The position numbers were made by a program, and so were the translations under genes. The notes beneath the pieces are model-generated. The model worked only from the letters and a program-made list of their open reading frames with translations. It made no database searches and was not told where the DNA came from. Positions 1 through 7,850 of a stretch of DNA of 53,999 nucleotides are shown piece after piece. The DNA is from Olivibacter sp. XZL3 (GTDB lineage Bacteria > Bacteroidota > Bacteroidia > Sphingobacteriales > Sphingobacteriaceae), in assembly GCF_004368405.1 (NCBI RefSeq), contig NZ_SBJH01000107.1, forward strand, positions 1 through 53,999, read 5' to 3'. Numbering within the stretch: position 1 is the stretch's first letter; each line of letters starts with the position of its first letter.

Positions 1-22
1 ATAATTAAATCTAACGTTTTTG

Positions 23-388
23 ATGAAAACACTCCTTAAGTTTTTAAAATATCGTGTCCACTTTTTGCTGACGATTTACAGCCGGATTTCCGTAGGAGCT
101 GAGCTTAACAAAGGAGCCGATTTTTATTTGTATAACCTAAATCCTGCAAACCCGAAACAAAAATTTGAGTACCGGCAAATCGATATTTACAACGGTTTGG
201 TTTACGAGCGACTTCTGGGCGAAAATTTTGTTTTAACTGCCAAAACAGGAATGCGTATAGCAATAGGCAGCGGATTTTTTGAGAAAGAAAAATCGTTTGA
301 AGATGCCGAAATAAAAACGAAACCCAAGCCAGCTTTTTATGCCAATGTGGGTTTGTCGTTTAATCCGTTTATTAAAAAGAACAAATGA
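23..388 (+). CDS. C-terminal part of an outer-membrane beta-barrel protein (DUF6268-like)
   Basis: The reading frame encodes about 121 residues with alternating polar and aromatic strands typical of the last strands of a Bacteroidota beta-barrel. The closing stretch (YANVGLSFNPF, then basic residues) resembles the C-terminal end of such proteins. I recall DUF6268-type proteins as the closest family, but this is from memory. An in-frame TAA lies at 2-4, so the frame opens inside the window (ATG at 23, TTG at 20). There is no signal peptide, so the N-terminal strands are either in another frame to the left or lost. Its stop overlaps the next start by 4 bases (ATGA), which suggests translational coupling. 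It may be a pseudogene remnant. Confidence 0.45.
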   Translation: MKTLLKFLKYRVHFLLTIYSRISVGAELNKGADFYLYNLNPANPKQKFEYRQIDIYNGLVYERLLGENFVLTAKTGMRIAIGSGFFEKEKSFEDAEIKTKPKPAFYANVGLSFNPFIKKNK

Positions 389-600
389 AAATGGTTGCAG
401 TTTTTAAAACAGATGTCAAATATCAAAAACAGGCGGAATTTGTGCTGTCAATACTTTTGATAGAATTCCCGGATGCAAAAATTAATTTTGATTTAGACGA
501 CTGCGACAAAATTTTACGTGTCGAAGGCACACACTTTTCACCTGAAGCGGTGCAAGAGTTGATAGAGAACCTAAACCACATTTGTGAGAAGTTGGAATAA
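385..600 (+). CDS. Small conserved protein, heavy-metal-associated-like fold, function unknown
   Basis: This is a 71-residue acidic protein that starts on the ATGA overlap with the upstream gene. Its pattern (a short strand with VAVFKTDV, a helix, the strand AKINFDLDDCDKILRVEG, then a C-terminal helix) fits a small ferredoxin-like alpha-beta fold such as HMA domains. It lacks a CxxC metal site; the only cysteines are in DDCDK and HICEK. I recall similar short proteins in other Bacteroidota, where they are annotated as hypothetical. The overlap suggests co-expression with the outer-membrane gene before it. No function can be assigned. Confidence 0.6.
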   Translation: MKMVAVFKTDVKYQKQAEFVLSILLIEFPDAKINFDLDDCDKILRVEGTHFSPEAVQELIENLNHICEKLE

Positions 601-660
601 ATCAATAAAAAGCAACCCCGAATTCCTAACTAAAAATAGAATAAAAATTACATAAAGTGA

Positions 661-801
661 ATGAGAATGACTGATTTATCCCTGTTAACATGCTTTTTTT
701 TGCTATTGATTATTGCTACGCCTGATGGTGTGCTTGCACAGGTACAAAAGCAAAAAGAGTTTTTCCATATTGAGAAAAAAAGCAATTTTGAAAGGGATTA
801 A
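661..801 (+). pseudogene. Truncated secreted-protein remnant with an intact signal peptide
   Basis: An ATG at 661 opens a 46-codon frame. It begins with a good signal peptide (basic start, a Leu/Ile/Phe-rich core at residues 7-19, then GVLAQ as a likely cleavage site) and ends after about 20 mature residues. Downstream, up to about 930, another frame carries protein-like sequence (IKLFIKLSKQFQKTDTVDQ), so this is probably the start of a longer exported protein disrupted by a frameshift. No family is recognisable. The remaining 930-1286 stretch has stops in all frames and no feature I can support. Confidence 0.3.
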
Positions 802-1286
802 ATTATTCATCAAGCTCAGCAAGCAATTTCAGAAAACCGACACGGTAGATCAGTACAATCCGTTAGTCAGTTTAGATGCCGATTGTAATAGAACCTACAG
901 ATCTATGGTAGCTCATATGGCGGATTAATAATGAGCTTATTTTCTTTAAAACTAAAACGGAAAAGCGTATCACTCCACAGGTAACGCCCTTTATTCGAAA
1001 AAAGAAAAGAACAACCTGATTGTTCATATTTTCTGATCCAAGGTCAAATTCGTCAAGTTCCACAAATGACATTTGACTGCCTAGGGACACAGCTCCAATG
1101 ATCAAATTCTCCACCTGATTCCATCGTCTGGTCTGCTGTCTGAATTTTGTGCTTCAACCGGTTTCATTGTCGACGTCTCGTGCTAAACAGCCAAGATAAG
1201 AAAAAACTTATGGGGTTTGGTCAGTTCAAGCTATTGTAAGAATTAGTGTAAGCGAAATGAAGCACTAGTGGCTTTAATATTCGCCT

Positions 1287-3035
1287 TTAACGGAGATAAA
1301 TTTTTGCCAAATATTCCTGAAGGTCATTGTGCACTTCTTCAAATTTGGAGAATGATTTATCAAACATACCCGCTTTAAGTGGTAGCCAAGACTCTTTTTC
1401 CACCTTAGCTGAAGCTAGAAATTCACTGGTAAGCGTATTTCCATTTCTAAGGGGGCTTCTCCATTTAAACTCTCCATATGGAGCCGAATAAAATCCAAAT
1501 TTCTTGCCAATAAGATAAACGTGATTTAATGCAAGCAAATATTCAAATAGGTCGAACGCTTCAGTAAAATCCGCTGGAGAGTCAAAATATTCTGTAAATA
1601 AATCGGCGATACGCTGGTTGACATATGTACTAATAGGTGTAGAATGCCTCTCTCCAATAAATTCGTTAAACTTTCCTTGTGCGATTAGTGCGCTGTTCAC
1701 TTTTGAGATAAGATATTCCTTCGCCCGGTATCCATCGTAATCAAAGGCTATTTTTGTCCTAAATAATTTGTCGAGTAACGGATAATTTTCGGTTTTTAAT
1801 GCAATAATACCTACGCCATATAGCTGGAGTAATACCGGAAAATAGTACAGATTTCTGGTTTCGTCATAGGATGCAGATATCGGTCGAGGTCGACTTGTTC
1901 TGGTTATAAAATCAGTGATTAATTTATGATGTGTTGGTTTACTCCAATACGTACAGGTCATTAATAATGGCAGTGAATGCAGTGCTGCCGCTGTAAAATT
2001 TTGTAATACTGGGGCCAAATTATCTTTTGACGGATAAAGTGCAGGATCAAAGTGTTCGGCTATTAATTTTTCTAAACTCCTACTTTCGGCCGCCAAAAGA
2101 TCGGATAGTTGGATGAAATATTCAGCTTTAGAGAGGTATTTTTTTGCTCGCGCAGTAGCCATCTCAATGCTGATGACGTTGTTTTCTTCACTTCTTTCTA
2201 GTGCTTCCAGTTTTTCTACAAGTTCTTCAAAGAAGCTGTCGGCACTCCTTATTTTTAAAACGCGCCCTTTCCGAAAGGTCGCGACATCTTGTAGTTCCGA
2301 GCTTTTGTCGCTTATGTGTGTCCAAAAGCTGGAATACCGATAGTTGGCGCTTGCCCTCAACGTGTTTATTAATCCATTATCCCATTTTCCAGACCATCCG
2401 CAGGAAATAATGCCGAAATCATCTAATATGGTGATTATGTACTTCGAAAGGATATCATCGTAGCTTTCTAATTCGTCTTTGGTATTCAAAAATCTACTGT
2501 CCAGATAATCTCCATTGATTTTTATCAACGTAAAAGGGCTGTGTACCAGCGGCGCAGCTCCCGCTATATCGCTTGGATGCCTAATCACCACTGGCTCTAT
2601 TCCCTCATTTCTTAACGAAGTTTCTAATAATCTGTCAAAATTGGTGGTGATCACTACCTTTATATATCCTCTCTTAACTAGTTTGGCAATAGCATCATGG
2701 GCCTTTGTGGGACGCCTTAGTTGAGCTTCATCCTCTTCCTCTGTTGACTCAAAATAGGTGCGTAAGATGTTGAGCCTTTCTGTAGGAGTGGTCGCAAGTT
2801 TTTCCAGCAAATTCGAATAGTCCGGCTCTTCATTATATTTCTGCCTGTACCATTGATCGGGATGATCGCCGCAATCTTCCTTTTCTAAGTGAGCGATTTT
2901 CTTGATTAAATCGATCACAATGTCCCACCCTGTGGGTATTCCGGAATTTCTTGAGATTCCCGAACCCAATAGTAGGGCATATACTCCTTTGTTGGAGTAT
3001 ATTGAGAAGATAAGTAGATTGATGACGCTATCCAT
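1287..3035 (-). CDS. SIR2-family NAD-binding protein, putative antiphage NADase
   Basis: I chose the ATG at 3035, giving 582 residues, because the 19 codons upstream of it have no family-like sequence. The N-terminal ~290 residues show the SIR2 pattern: the nucleotide-binding loop LLLGSGISRNSGIPT (residues 21-35), VVITTNFDRLLE (128-138) with the conserved Asn, and IISCGWSGKWD near residue 215. The usual catalytic HG dipeptide is read here as NG (KINGDYLD, Asn174; the codon is AAT). The C-terminal ~290 residues are helical and carry no named domain. Standalone SIR2 proteins of this build are known in defence systems, where they deplete NAD during phage infection. No partner gene lies beside it. 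Whether it keeps NADase activity is uncertain. Confidence 0.75.
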   Translation of the reverse strand: MDSVINLLIFSIYSNKGVYALLLGSGISRNSGIPTGWDIVIDLIKKIAHLEKEDCGDHPDQWYRQKYNEEPDYSNLLEKLATTPTERLNILRTYFESTEEEDEAQLRRPTKAHDAIAKLVKRGYIKVVITTNFDRLLETSLRNEGIEPVVIRHPSDIAGAAPLVHSPFTLIKINGDYLDSRFLNTKDELESYDDILSKYIITILDDFGIISCGWSGKWDNGLINTLRASANYRYSSFWTHISDKSSELQDVATFRKGRVLKIRSADSFFEELVEKLEALERSEENNVISIEMATARAKKYLSKAEYFIQLSDLLAAESRSLEKLIAEHFDPALYPSKDNLAPVLQNFTAAALHSLPLLMTCTYWSKPTHHKLITDFITRTSRPRPISASYDETRNLYYFPVLLQLYGVGIIALKTENYPLLDKLFRTKIAFDYDGYRAKEYLISKVNSALIAQGKFNEFIGERHSTPISTYVNQRIADLFTEYFDSPADFTEAFDLFEYLLALNHVYLIGKKFGFYSAPYGEFKWRSPLRNGNTLTSEFLASAKVEKESWLPLKAGMFDKSFSKFEEVHNDLQEYLAKIYLR

Positions 3036-3431
3036 TGTTACTAAAATACGAAAATTGTAATAGCTAATGACGTTCAAACTCTTTTTCTCCAAAATAGGTT
3101 GACTTGTTTATACAATGGTATTATTAAAAGCTCGATGGTTAGTTTCAGCAAAAGCCCACAATATTGGTTCACAGGTCTTTTCGTTTTAACAATTTGTTAA
3201 AAGCTGCGTTGGTACTTAAGGAAGTTGACTTTGGCTACAATTATCTGATAATTGGTGGCATTAATATTTTCGCTGGATTCAACTTGTAGCATAAAAGAAT
3301 CCGTCGTTCTGTGGATTCATTGAATAGTAGTACTAGGATAATGTACAAGAATGCTATCGAGTATAGCGCGTTCATCTCAGATTCACTCAAATAGTAGTAT
3401 GGTTCAAGTGTTAGGCCAACAATTAAAGCTG

Positions 3432-4298
3432 TTAAAAAAAACCTAACGCAGTAGATTTCAGGACAAATCCCAAGCGTATCATACTGGTATGTTTCTGATA
3501 GTCTATTAGGCTTTCTCCGTAGCCCTGAAACCACTGTAGCATCAGATGTTGATTTTCATCTTTAAAGGGTCTCCAATTTAACTGCGCTTGCATGGATCCT
3601 TTTTTGTTCCAGCCCTTTCCCTTTTTTGCGGTAATGTCAAATGACCACTTATTGGGCTTTATGCTGTAGTTGACTGAGGCTTCTGCAAAGCCTATATACT
3701 CCATTAAATTGGGGTTTTCATCTTTATAAGACATCGGTAGCCAAAATTTGAGACCCGCTATCCAACGCTCTTGGATTTGAGCTCGTAAAGAAAATGCAAC
3801 GAAATTCCAGCTCCGTGAATATATGGAATCACGGCCATTCGATTCATGCTCTAGAGAAAGGGCGGCATAAACCAACCGATGACCTTTTACAAAAAATGGT
3901 CGTACAAAAGCAATACCGGGATTAAAATTGATCTCATCGAAAGGCTTGGAGTCCCTATATACATCCCAAAATGCCTTTTGGGTATAAGTAAGATAGGGAA
4001 ATAACCCTCCGGGAAGGGATGTCCTTCTCAACCGCTGTTCAAAACTGATCTGATATTTTACGTCTGAATTGTTTTTTGTCGGCTGTTCGTTTAATGGTAT
4101 GCCGGTGATAAAATAATTATCCCGGTGAATTGCAAAACCTGCCTGCTCTTTAATCGCTTGAGATGCAACAAATCCACTGTCGCGCTCGATAAGCTGTGCT
4201 TTTATAATCGCTGGCCGCAGCAAAAAGATAAATATTAAAATGTACCATAAAGGCCATCTTCGGAGAAATTGGGCGTATTCAGTTAAGGTATTTTTCAT
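3432..4298 (-). CDS. pldA: Outer-membrane phospholipase A (OMPLA family)
   Basis: The 288-residue protein starts with a basic N-terminus and a hydrophobic signal segment (WPLWYILIFIFLLRP). It carries the family signature ALSLEHESNGRDS (about residues 145-157), whose His and Ser correspond to the OMPLA catalytic pair, followed by SWNFVAFSL with the usual Asn. The rest is beta-barrel-like, with repeated W/Y-rich strands. OMPLA hydrolyses phospholipids that reach the outer leaflet of the outer membrane. The gene is transcribed away from the broken marR-type gene across a 186-bp divergent region, so the regulator may once have controlled it. The C-terminus (LGFVLKSTALGFF) is a plausible barrel end. 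The symbol is assigned by family only. Confidence 0.8.
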   Translation of the reverse strand: MKNTLTEYAQFLRRWPLWYILIFIFLLRPAIIKAQLIERDSGFVASQAIKEQAGFAIHRDNYFITGIPLNEQPTKNNSDVKYQISFEQRLRRTSLPGGLFPYLTYTQKAFWDVYRDSKPFDEINFNPGIAFVRPFFVKGHRLVYAALSLEHESNGRDSIYSRSWNFVAFSLRAQIQERWIAGLKFWLPMSYKDENPNLMEYIGFAEASVNYSIKPNKWSFDITAKKGKGWNKKGSMQAQLNWRPFKDENQHLMLQWFQGYGESLIDYQKHTSMIRLGFVLKSTALGFF

Positions 4299-4434
4299 TG
4301 TCCTGTTTGATATTGTTAAATAACAGTTTACTATCTTGCCGGGGAGGGCTTGACAGGAAACTGCAATTTTGTTGGTAACGGTATTAAGTGTCAGAAGCCT
4401 TTCATGCTTTTATCTTCAACTTGTGCAAATATAG

Positions 4435-4465
4435 TTTGAATTCTAACAATATTCATCTATATTTA
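4435..4465 (+). promoter_or_regulatory. Bacteroidota-type promoter of the MarR-like gene
   Basis: TTTG at 4435-4438, a 19-base spacer, and TATATTTA at 4458-4465 match the Bacteroidota -33/-7 pattern (TTTG, N19, TAnnTTTG) except for the last base. The ATG at 4485 lies 20 bases downstream. Confidence 0.5.
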
Positions 4466-4475
4466 CATTATTAGA
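4442..4475. promoter_or_regulatory. Imperfect inverted repeat overlapping the promoter, candidate operator
   Basis: TCTAACAAT at 4442-4450 and ATTATTAGA at 4467-4475 are complementary at 8 of 9 positions and bracket the -7 box. This is the usual layout for an autoregulating MarR-family repressor. The assignment to MarR is an inference from position. Confidence 0.35.
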
Positions 4476-4484
4476 TAATGGCTT

Positions 4485-4929
4485 ATGAATTTGATAGAAA
4501 ATATTAATGAAGTATTAGAAAATATGCATATGCTTGGTGTTAACATCAGGAATGCTTTCGCTGCGTCCCTATCCAAGTTAAATGTTGATCTTACCTATGA
4601 AATGGCTGGAATACTGGTGCTTCTATCACGTCATAAAGGTCTGTAAAGGTCTGAATCAACAGCAGATCGCGAATATTACTTCCAGGAACAAAGCGAGCCT
4701 TTCCTCGCTCATTCATAATATGCAGAAGAGGGGACTTGTCACCCGAACGAATGACCAGGCTGACCGCCGAAGTAAAATCGTAGCCCTTACGACGCAGGGA
4801 AATAACTACGCAGCTCTTTTGGAGCCTCTGCTCGAAGACATCTTCAGTACATTGTATAAGGACGTCACGGAGGAAGAAATCGGCTTAATGAATCAGATCA
4901 TTTTAAAGATGAACAGAAGAATAAAATAA
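4485..4929 (+). pseudogene. MarR-family regulator broken by a 10-bp tandem duplication
   Basis: The first frame (4485-4646) encodes the N-terminal dimerisation helices and runs to LLSRHKGL before a TAA. A second frame from about 4650 continues with NQQQIANITSRNKASLSSL, the winged-helix recognition region, and the wing RTNDQADRRSKIVALT, ending at 4929. The break falls exactly at two adjacent copies of TAAAGGTCTG (4634-4643 and 4644-4653). Removing one copy restores an uninterrupted MarR protein of about 144 residues. The downstream part could be re-initiated, but it would lack the N-terminal dimer helices. The neighbours are the divergent phospholipase gene and the downstream hdeD-like gene, its probable former targets. 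Confidence 0.85.
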
Positions 4930-5004
4930 CATTAAACATGTGTTTTTCACTAATTCAAAACAGCATAAACTAGGTAGTATCATTAAAAAATTAACAGGAC
5001 GAAC

Positions 5005-5568
5005 ATGAAAAGCTCAATCGACAAAAATGTAAAGTATTGGTACATACCGTTAATTCTTGGTATTCTATTTCTTGGACTAGGTTTTTTTGCCATCGCTACG
5101 CCGGTCAACACTTTTTTAACGGTAGCCTTCATGTTCAGTGTTGGATTTATCGTTTCGGGTACTGTCGAGATGGCCTACTCTTTGTCGAATAGGAAAACCC
5201 TCCGCAATTGGGGGTGGTATTTCGCTGGTGGAATCATTACATTTCTCTTAGGGCTTCTTTTGAGCATCCGGCTGGATCTTTCTGCAATATTGCTTTCGCT
5301 GTATATAGGATTTTGGCTGTTGTTCCGTTCCATTATGTATGTAATGACATCGGTAGAACTAAGAGATAATGGTTCCAAAAGCTGGGGATGGATCTTTGTT
5401 ATGGGAGTTCTCGGAACAATCTTCTCATTTATACTGCTTTGGAATCCGCTTATTACCGGAGTCGGGTTTGTTTTCTGGATCGGTTTCGGGTTGATTGCTT
5501 TGGGAATTATTAATATCATATTAGGTTTTTCGCTCAGGAAGCTAATAAAGACACAGACGAATTTCTAA
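5005..5568 (+). CDS. HdeD-family (DUF308) membrane protein
   Basis: This 187-residue protein is almost entirely membrane-embedded, with about six hydrophobic segments in three repeated pairs, each pair joined by a short basic loop (SNRKTLRNWGWYF, RDNGSKSWGWIF). The repeated W-G-W motif and the overall length match the HdeD/DUF308 family, which is linked to acid and envelope stress in enterobacteria. Its role in Bacteroidota is not established. It lies 75 bases after the broken marR gene and 65 bases before a DUF1269 protein, so the three probably form a stress-response unit. A decayed paralogue lies at 14231-14391. Confidence 0.8.
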   Translation: MKSSIDKNVKYWYIPLILGILFLGLGFFAIATPVNTFLTVAFMFSVGFIVSGTVEMAYSLSNRKTLRNWGWYFAGGIITFLLGLLLSIRLDLSAILLSLYIGFWLLFRSIMYVMTSVELRDNGSKSWGWIFVMGVLGTIFSFILLWNPLITGVGFVFWIGFGLIALGIINIILGFSLRKLIKTQTNF

Positions 5569-5633
5569 TCGGATAAGCCGCTAATAATGAATGTGCCATC
5601 ATTGACTAAAAAATAATCATTAAATAATATAAA

Positions 5634-6698
5634 ATGGAAAAAATCATCACTGTATTTTTCGACTCGGAAGAGCATGCTTTCAAAGCATCTCAAACGATCA
5701 ACCAACTAGCTGCGGACGGAGACATCAGCATTAACGAATTTTATGTGTTGAGTAAAAATGAAACAGGAGAAGTTACCCTGAAAAATGCCAAGAACGAAGT
5801 TACCTCCTATGCTACATCAGGAGCTTTCGCAGGCGGCTTTTTAGGTTTGTTAGGCGGTCCTCTGGGTGTGCTCTTTGGTGTGACAACCGGTCTGTTTGCC
5901 GGCGGGATAGGGGATCTGATCCGATCGTCAAAGTCGTCACGCTTTTTGGAAAAAGCTTCAGAATCCATTCCTGTAGGAAAAACCGCGATTGTTGCGAATA
6001 TCAATGAATATTGGGAGACTCCGCTCAATACTGTTATACAGCCATACAACGTAGAAATTAAAAGATTGAATGTTAATGAGGAAGTGGAAAAATTTATTAT
6101 AAGGCAGCAAAGAGAACTGAATGAGGAAATTCAGGAAATCAGCAGTAAACTCGAAAAGGCTACGGAAGAAGAAAAAGAAAAACTAAATGCCCGGCTTTCC
6201 ACCTTAAAAACGCAGCGTAATGAGCTTAAAGAAGAAGTCAAGAAAAATGCAGTAGAACAAAAGGGGAAGATTGCCACATGGTTTGGTAATATGAAAACAA
6301 AGTTTTCCAATTGGAAAGACGATGTAGCTGATCAGTTCGACGAGGAAAAAGAAGACCTTATTGACGATTATGAAGATATCAAAGAAGATTATCAGGAACT
6401 TTCGAAGAAAATTAAAACTTCTTTAAGTCTGTTGAATTATGGTACCGAAGAATCTTTCAAAAAATCAGTCGATCATATCAGAAAAAAAATATCGGAATTA
6501 GATGAAGATATAAGTGGTCTGGAGAAAGAGATTAACAAGCTTTCGGCAAATAGCAAAGAAAGATGGCAGACTAGGTTGACCGGCCTCAAAGAAAAAAGAA
6601 ATAACCTGATTGCAAAAGCAAAGCTAGAATTTGAAAAGCATAAGGAAAAACTTCAGAGCTGGATCGACGAAACAGAAGGTGAGCTTAAAAACTATTAA
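5634..6698 (+). CDS. DUF1269-type glycine-zipper protein with long coiled-coil tail
   Basis: Residues 1-60 form a small alpha-beta domain (IITVFFDSEEHAFKASQTI). Residues 61-90 are a glycine-zipper membrane hairpin (GAFAGGFLGLLGGPLGVLFG). A second small domain follows to about residue 145. This is the DUF1269 arrangement seen in general-stress membrane proteins. From about residue 150 to the end at 354 the sequence is almost pure charged coiled coil (long E/K/R heptads with W-F-G-N breaks). DUF1269 proteins are usually about 160-200 residues, so the tail roughly doubles the length. It may tether the membrane domain to a cytoplasmic or periplasmic partner. Function is unknown; the gene sits in a probable unit with the HdeD-like gene. 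Confidence 0.7.
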   Translation: MEKIITVFFDSEEHAFKASQTINQLAADGDISINEFYVLSKNETGEVTLKNAKNEVTSYATSGAFAGGFLGLLGGPLGVLFGVTTGLFAGGIGDLIRSSKSSRFLEKASESIPVGKTAIVANINEYWETPLNTVIQPYNVEIKRLNVNEEVEKFIIRQQRELNEEIQEISSKLEKATEEEKEKLNARLSTLKTQRNELKEEVKKNAVEQKGKIATWFGNMKTKFSNWKDDVADQFDEEKEDLIDDYEDIKEDYQELSKKIKTSLSLLNYGTEESFKKSVDHIRKKISELDEDISGLEKEINKLSANSKERWQTRLTGLKEKRNNLIAKAKLEFEKHKEKLQSWIDETEGELKNY

Positions 6699-6982
6699 AC
6701 TATAGGGTAATGGAAAGGAATTAACAGGGCAGTATTTATCTATGCATTAAATGGGCATAATTAATTCAGTAAGACAAGTAATCGGTGAGACGAGATGAAA
6801 AAACAACCGCAACAAGAATCTGATTACTGGTGTAGACATTCAATAATTTCTGGATACTATCGAAAAAAGACAGCAATATCTGGAGTATATGCTAACCGGA
6901 TCAGGCAATATATTACCTACATGGGAATATAATCTCCAGAGCGATGATTACTTCTGTTATATCTTCATTTAAAAACTTTGAA

Positions 6983-7726
6983 ATGACAAAACTTAGTAAA
7001 AAAATAGCACTTATTACAGGCGGAGCCCGTGGCATGGGTAGTCAACATGTTAGGCGTTTTATAGAAGAAGGGGCGAAAGTTTATTTTACAGACATTCTTT
7101 CCGAAGAAGGTGAGAAACTCGCTGCAGGCCTAGGGCCAAACGCCATCTTCATCACCCACGATGTAAGCTCGGAAGATGAATGGAAAAAAGTAATCGGCAT
7201 TATCGAAAAAAACGAAGAAAAGTTAGATGTTTTAGTCAATAATGCAGGAATAGTAATGGCTAGTCCTATCAGTGAAACGAGTCTTGATGTTTATAAAAAA
7301 GTTATTGGTGTAAACCAAATATCGGTATTCTTGGGTATGAAGTACGCGCTGCCTTTACTGAAGAAATCCGGAAATGCATCCATAATCAACATTTCATCTA
7401 TAGCGGGTTTGGCTGGATCAAAAGGAAATGCGGCCTATAGCAGCAGTAAATACGCCGTTCGGGGATTGACTCAAACAGCGGCATTGGAATTTGCGCCCTT
7501 TCATATCCGTGTAAATTCCGTACACCCCGGTGTTGTGGCTACACCTATGATTGAACAGGAAGACTCCCAAGAACTGGTTGAAGCTTTGTCAAAAGCGATC
7601 CCTTTGGGTAAAATCGGCCAGCCTGACGACCTGACCAGTATAGTACTGCTTTTAGCATCGGATGATAGTGCATTTTGTACAGCAAGCGAATTCGTAGTTG
7701 ATGGAGGGTCCTTAGCGGGTTTTTAA
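6983..7726 (+). CDS. Short-chain dehydrogenase/reductase (classical SDR)
   Basis: I prefer the ATG at 6983 over the one at 6944 because the protein then begins MTKLSKKIALITGGARGMG, as usual for the family. This gives 247 residues. The NAD(P)-binding motif is TGGARGMG, the structural motif NNAG follows at about residue 84, and the catalytic Ser (INISSIAG) and YSSSK pair are in place. The C-terminus has the conserved VDGG. An Asp at the end of the second strand (VYFTDIL) suggests NAD preference. Closest annotations would be 3-oxoacyl-reductase-like or hydroxysteroid-dehydrogenase-like. The substrate cannot be told. It lies 284 bases after the DUF1269 gene. The 6699-6982 gap shows nothing else convincing. 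Confidence 0.85.
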   Translation: MTKLSKKIALITGGARGMGSQHVRRFIEEGAKVYFTDILSEEGEKLAAGLGPNAIFITHDVSSEDEWKKVIGIIEKNEEKLDVLVNNAGIVMASPISETSLDVYKKVIGVNQISVFLGMKYALPLLKKSGNASIINISSIAGLAGSKGNAAYSSSKYAVRGLTQTAALEFAPFHIRVNSVHPGVVATPMIEQEDSQELVEALSKAIPLGKIGQPDDLTSIVLLLASDDSAFCTASEFVVDGGSLAGF

Positions 7727-7850
7727 TAACAACTCACGATAGATTTCAGGCTTATTGAGTTAGTCTTTTTTGGAAGTGTGAGTTTTTTCTCCATACAGTA
7801 AGTTGCTTGCGATCAGCTTTTGAAGTTATAGATTGTCGGGCGGTATTACT

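Noticed and set aside
1287-3035. Thoeris or Argonaute-associated SIR2 system
   Set aside because: No TIR-domain, Argonaute or APAZ gene is next to the SIR2 gene; treated as standalone.
3241-3534. 97-codon hydrophobic frame on the minus strand
   Set aside because: It overlaps the end of the phospholipase gene and lacks its own start or family; at best a chance frame in AT-rich DNA.
7731-7784. Terminator after the SDR at 6983-7726
   Set aside because: AACTCAC/GTGAGTT could pair, but the loop is about 40 bases; too weak to list.
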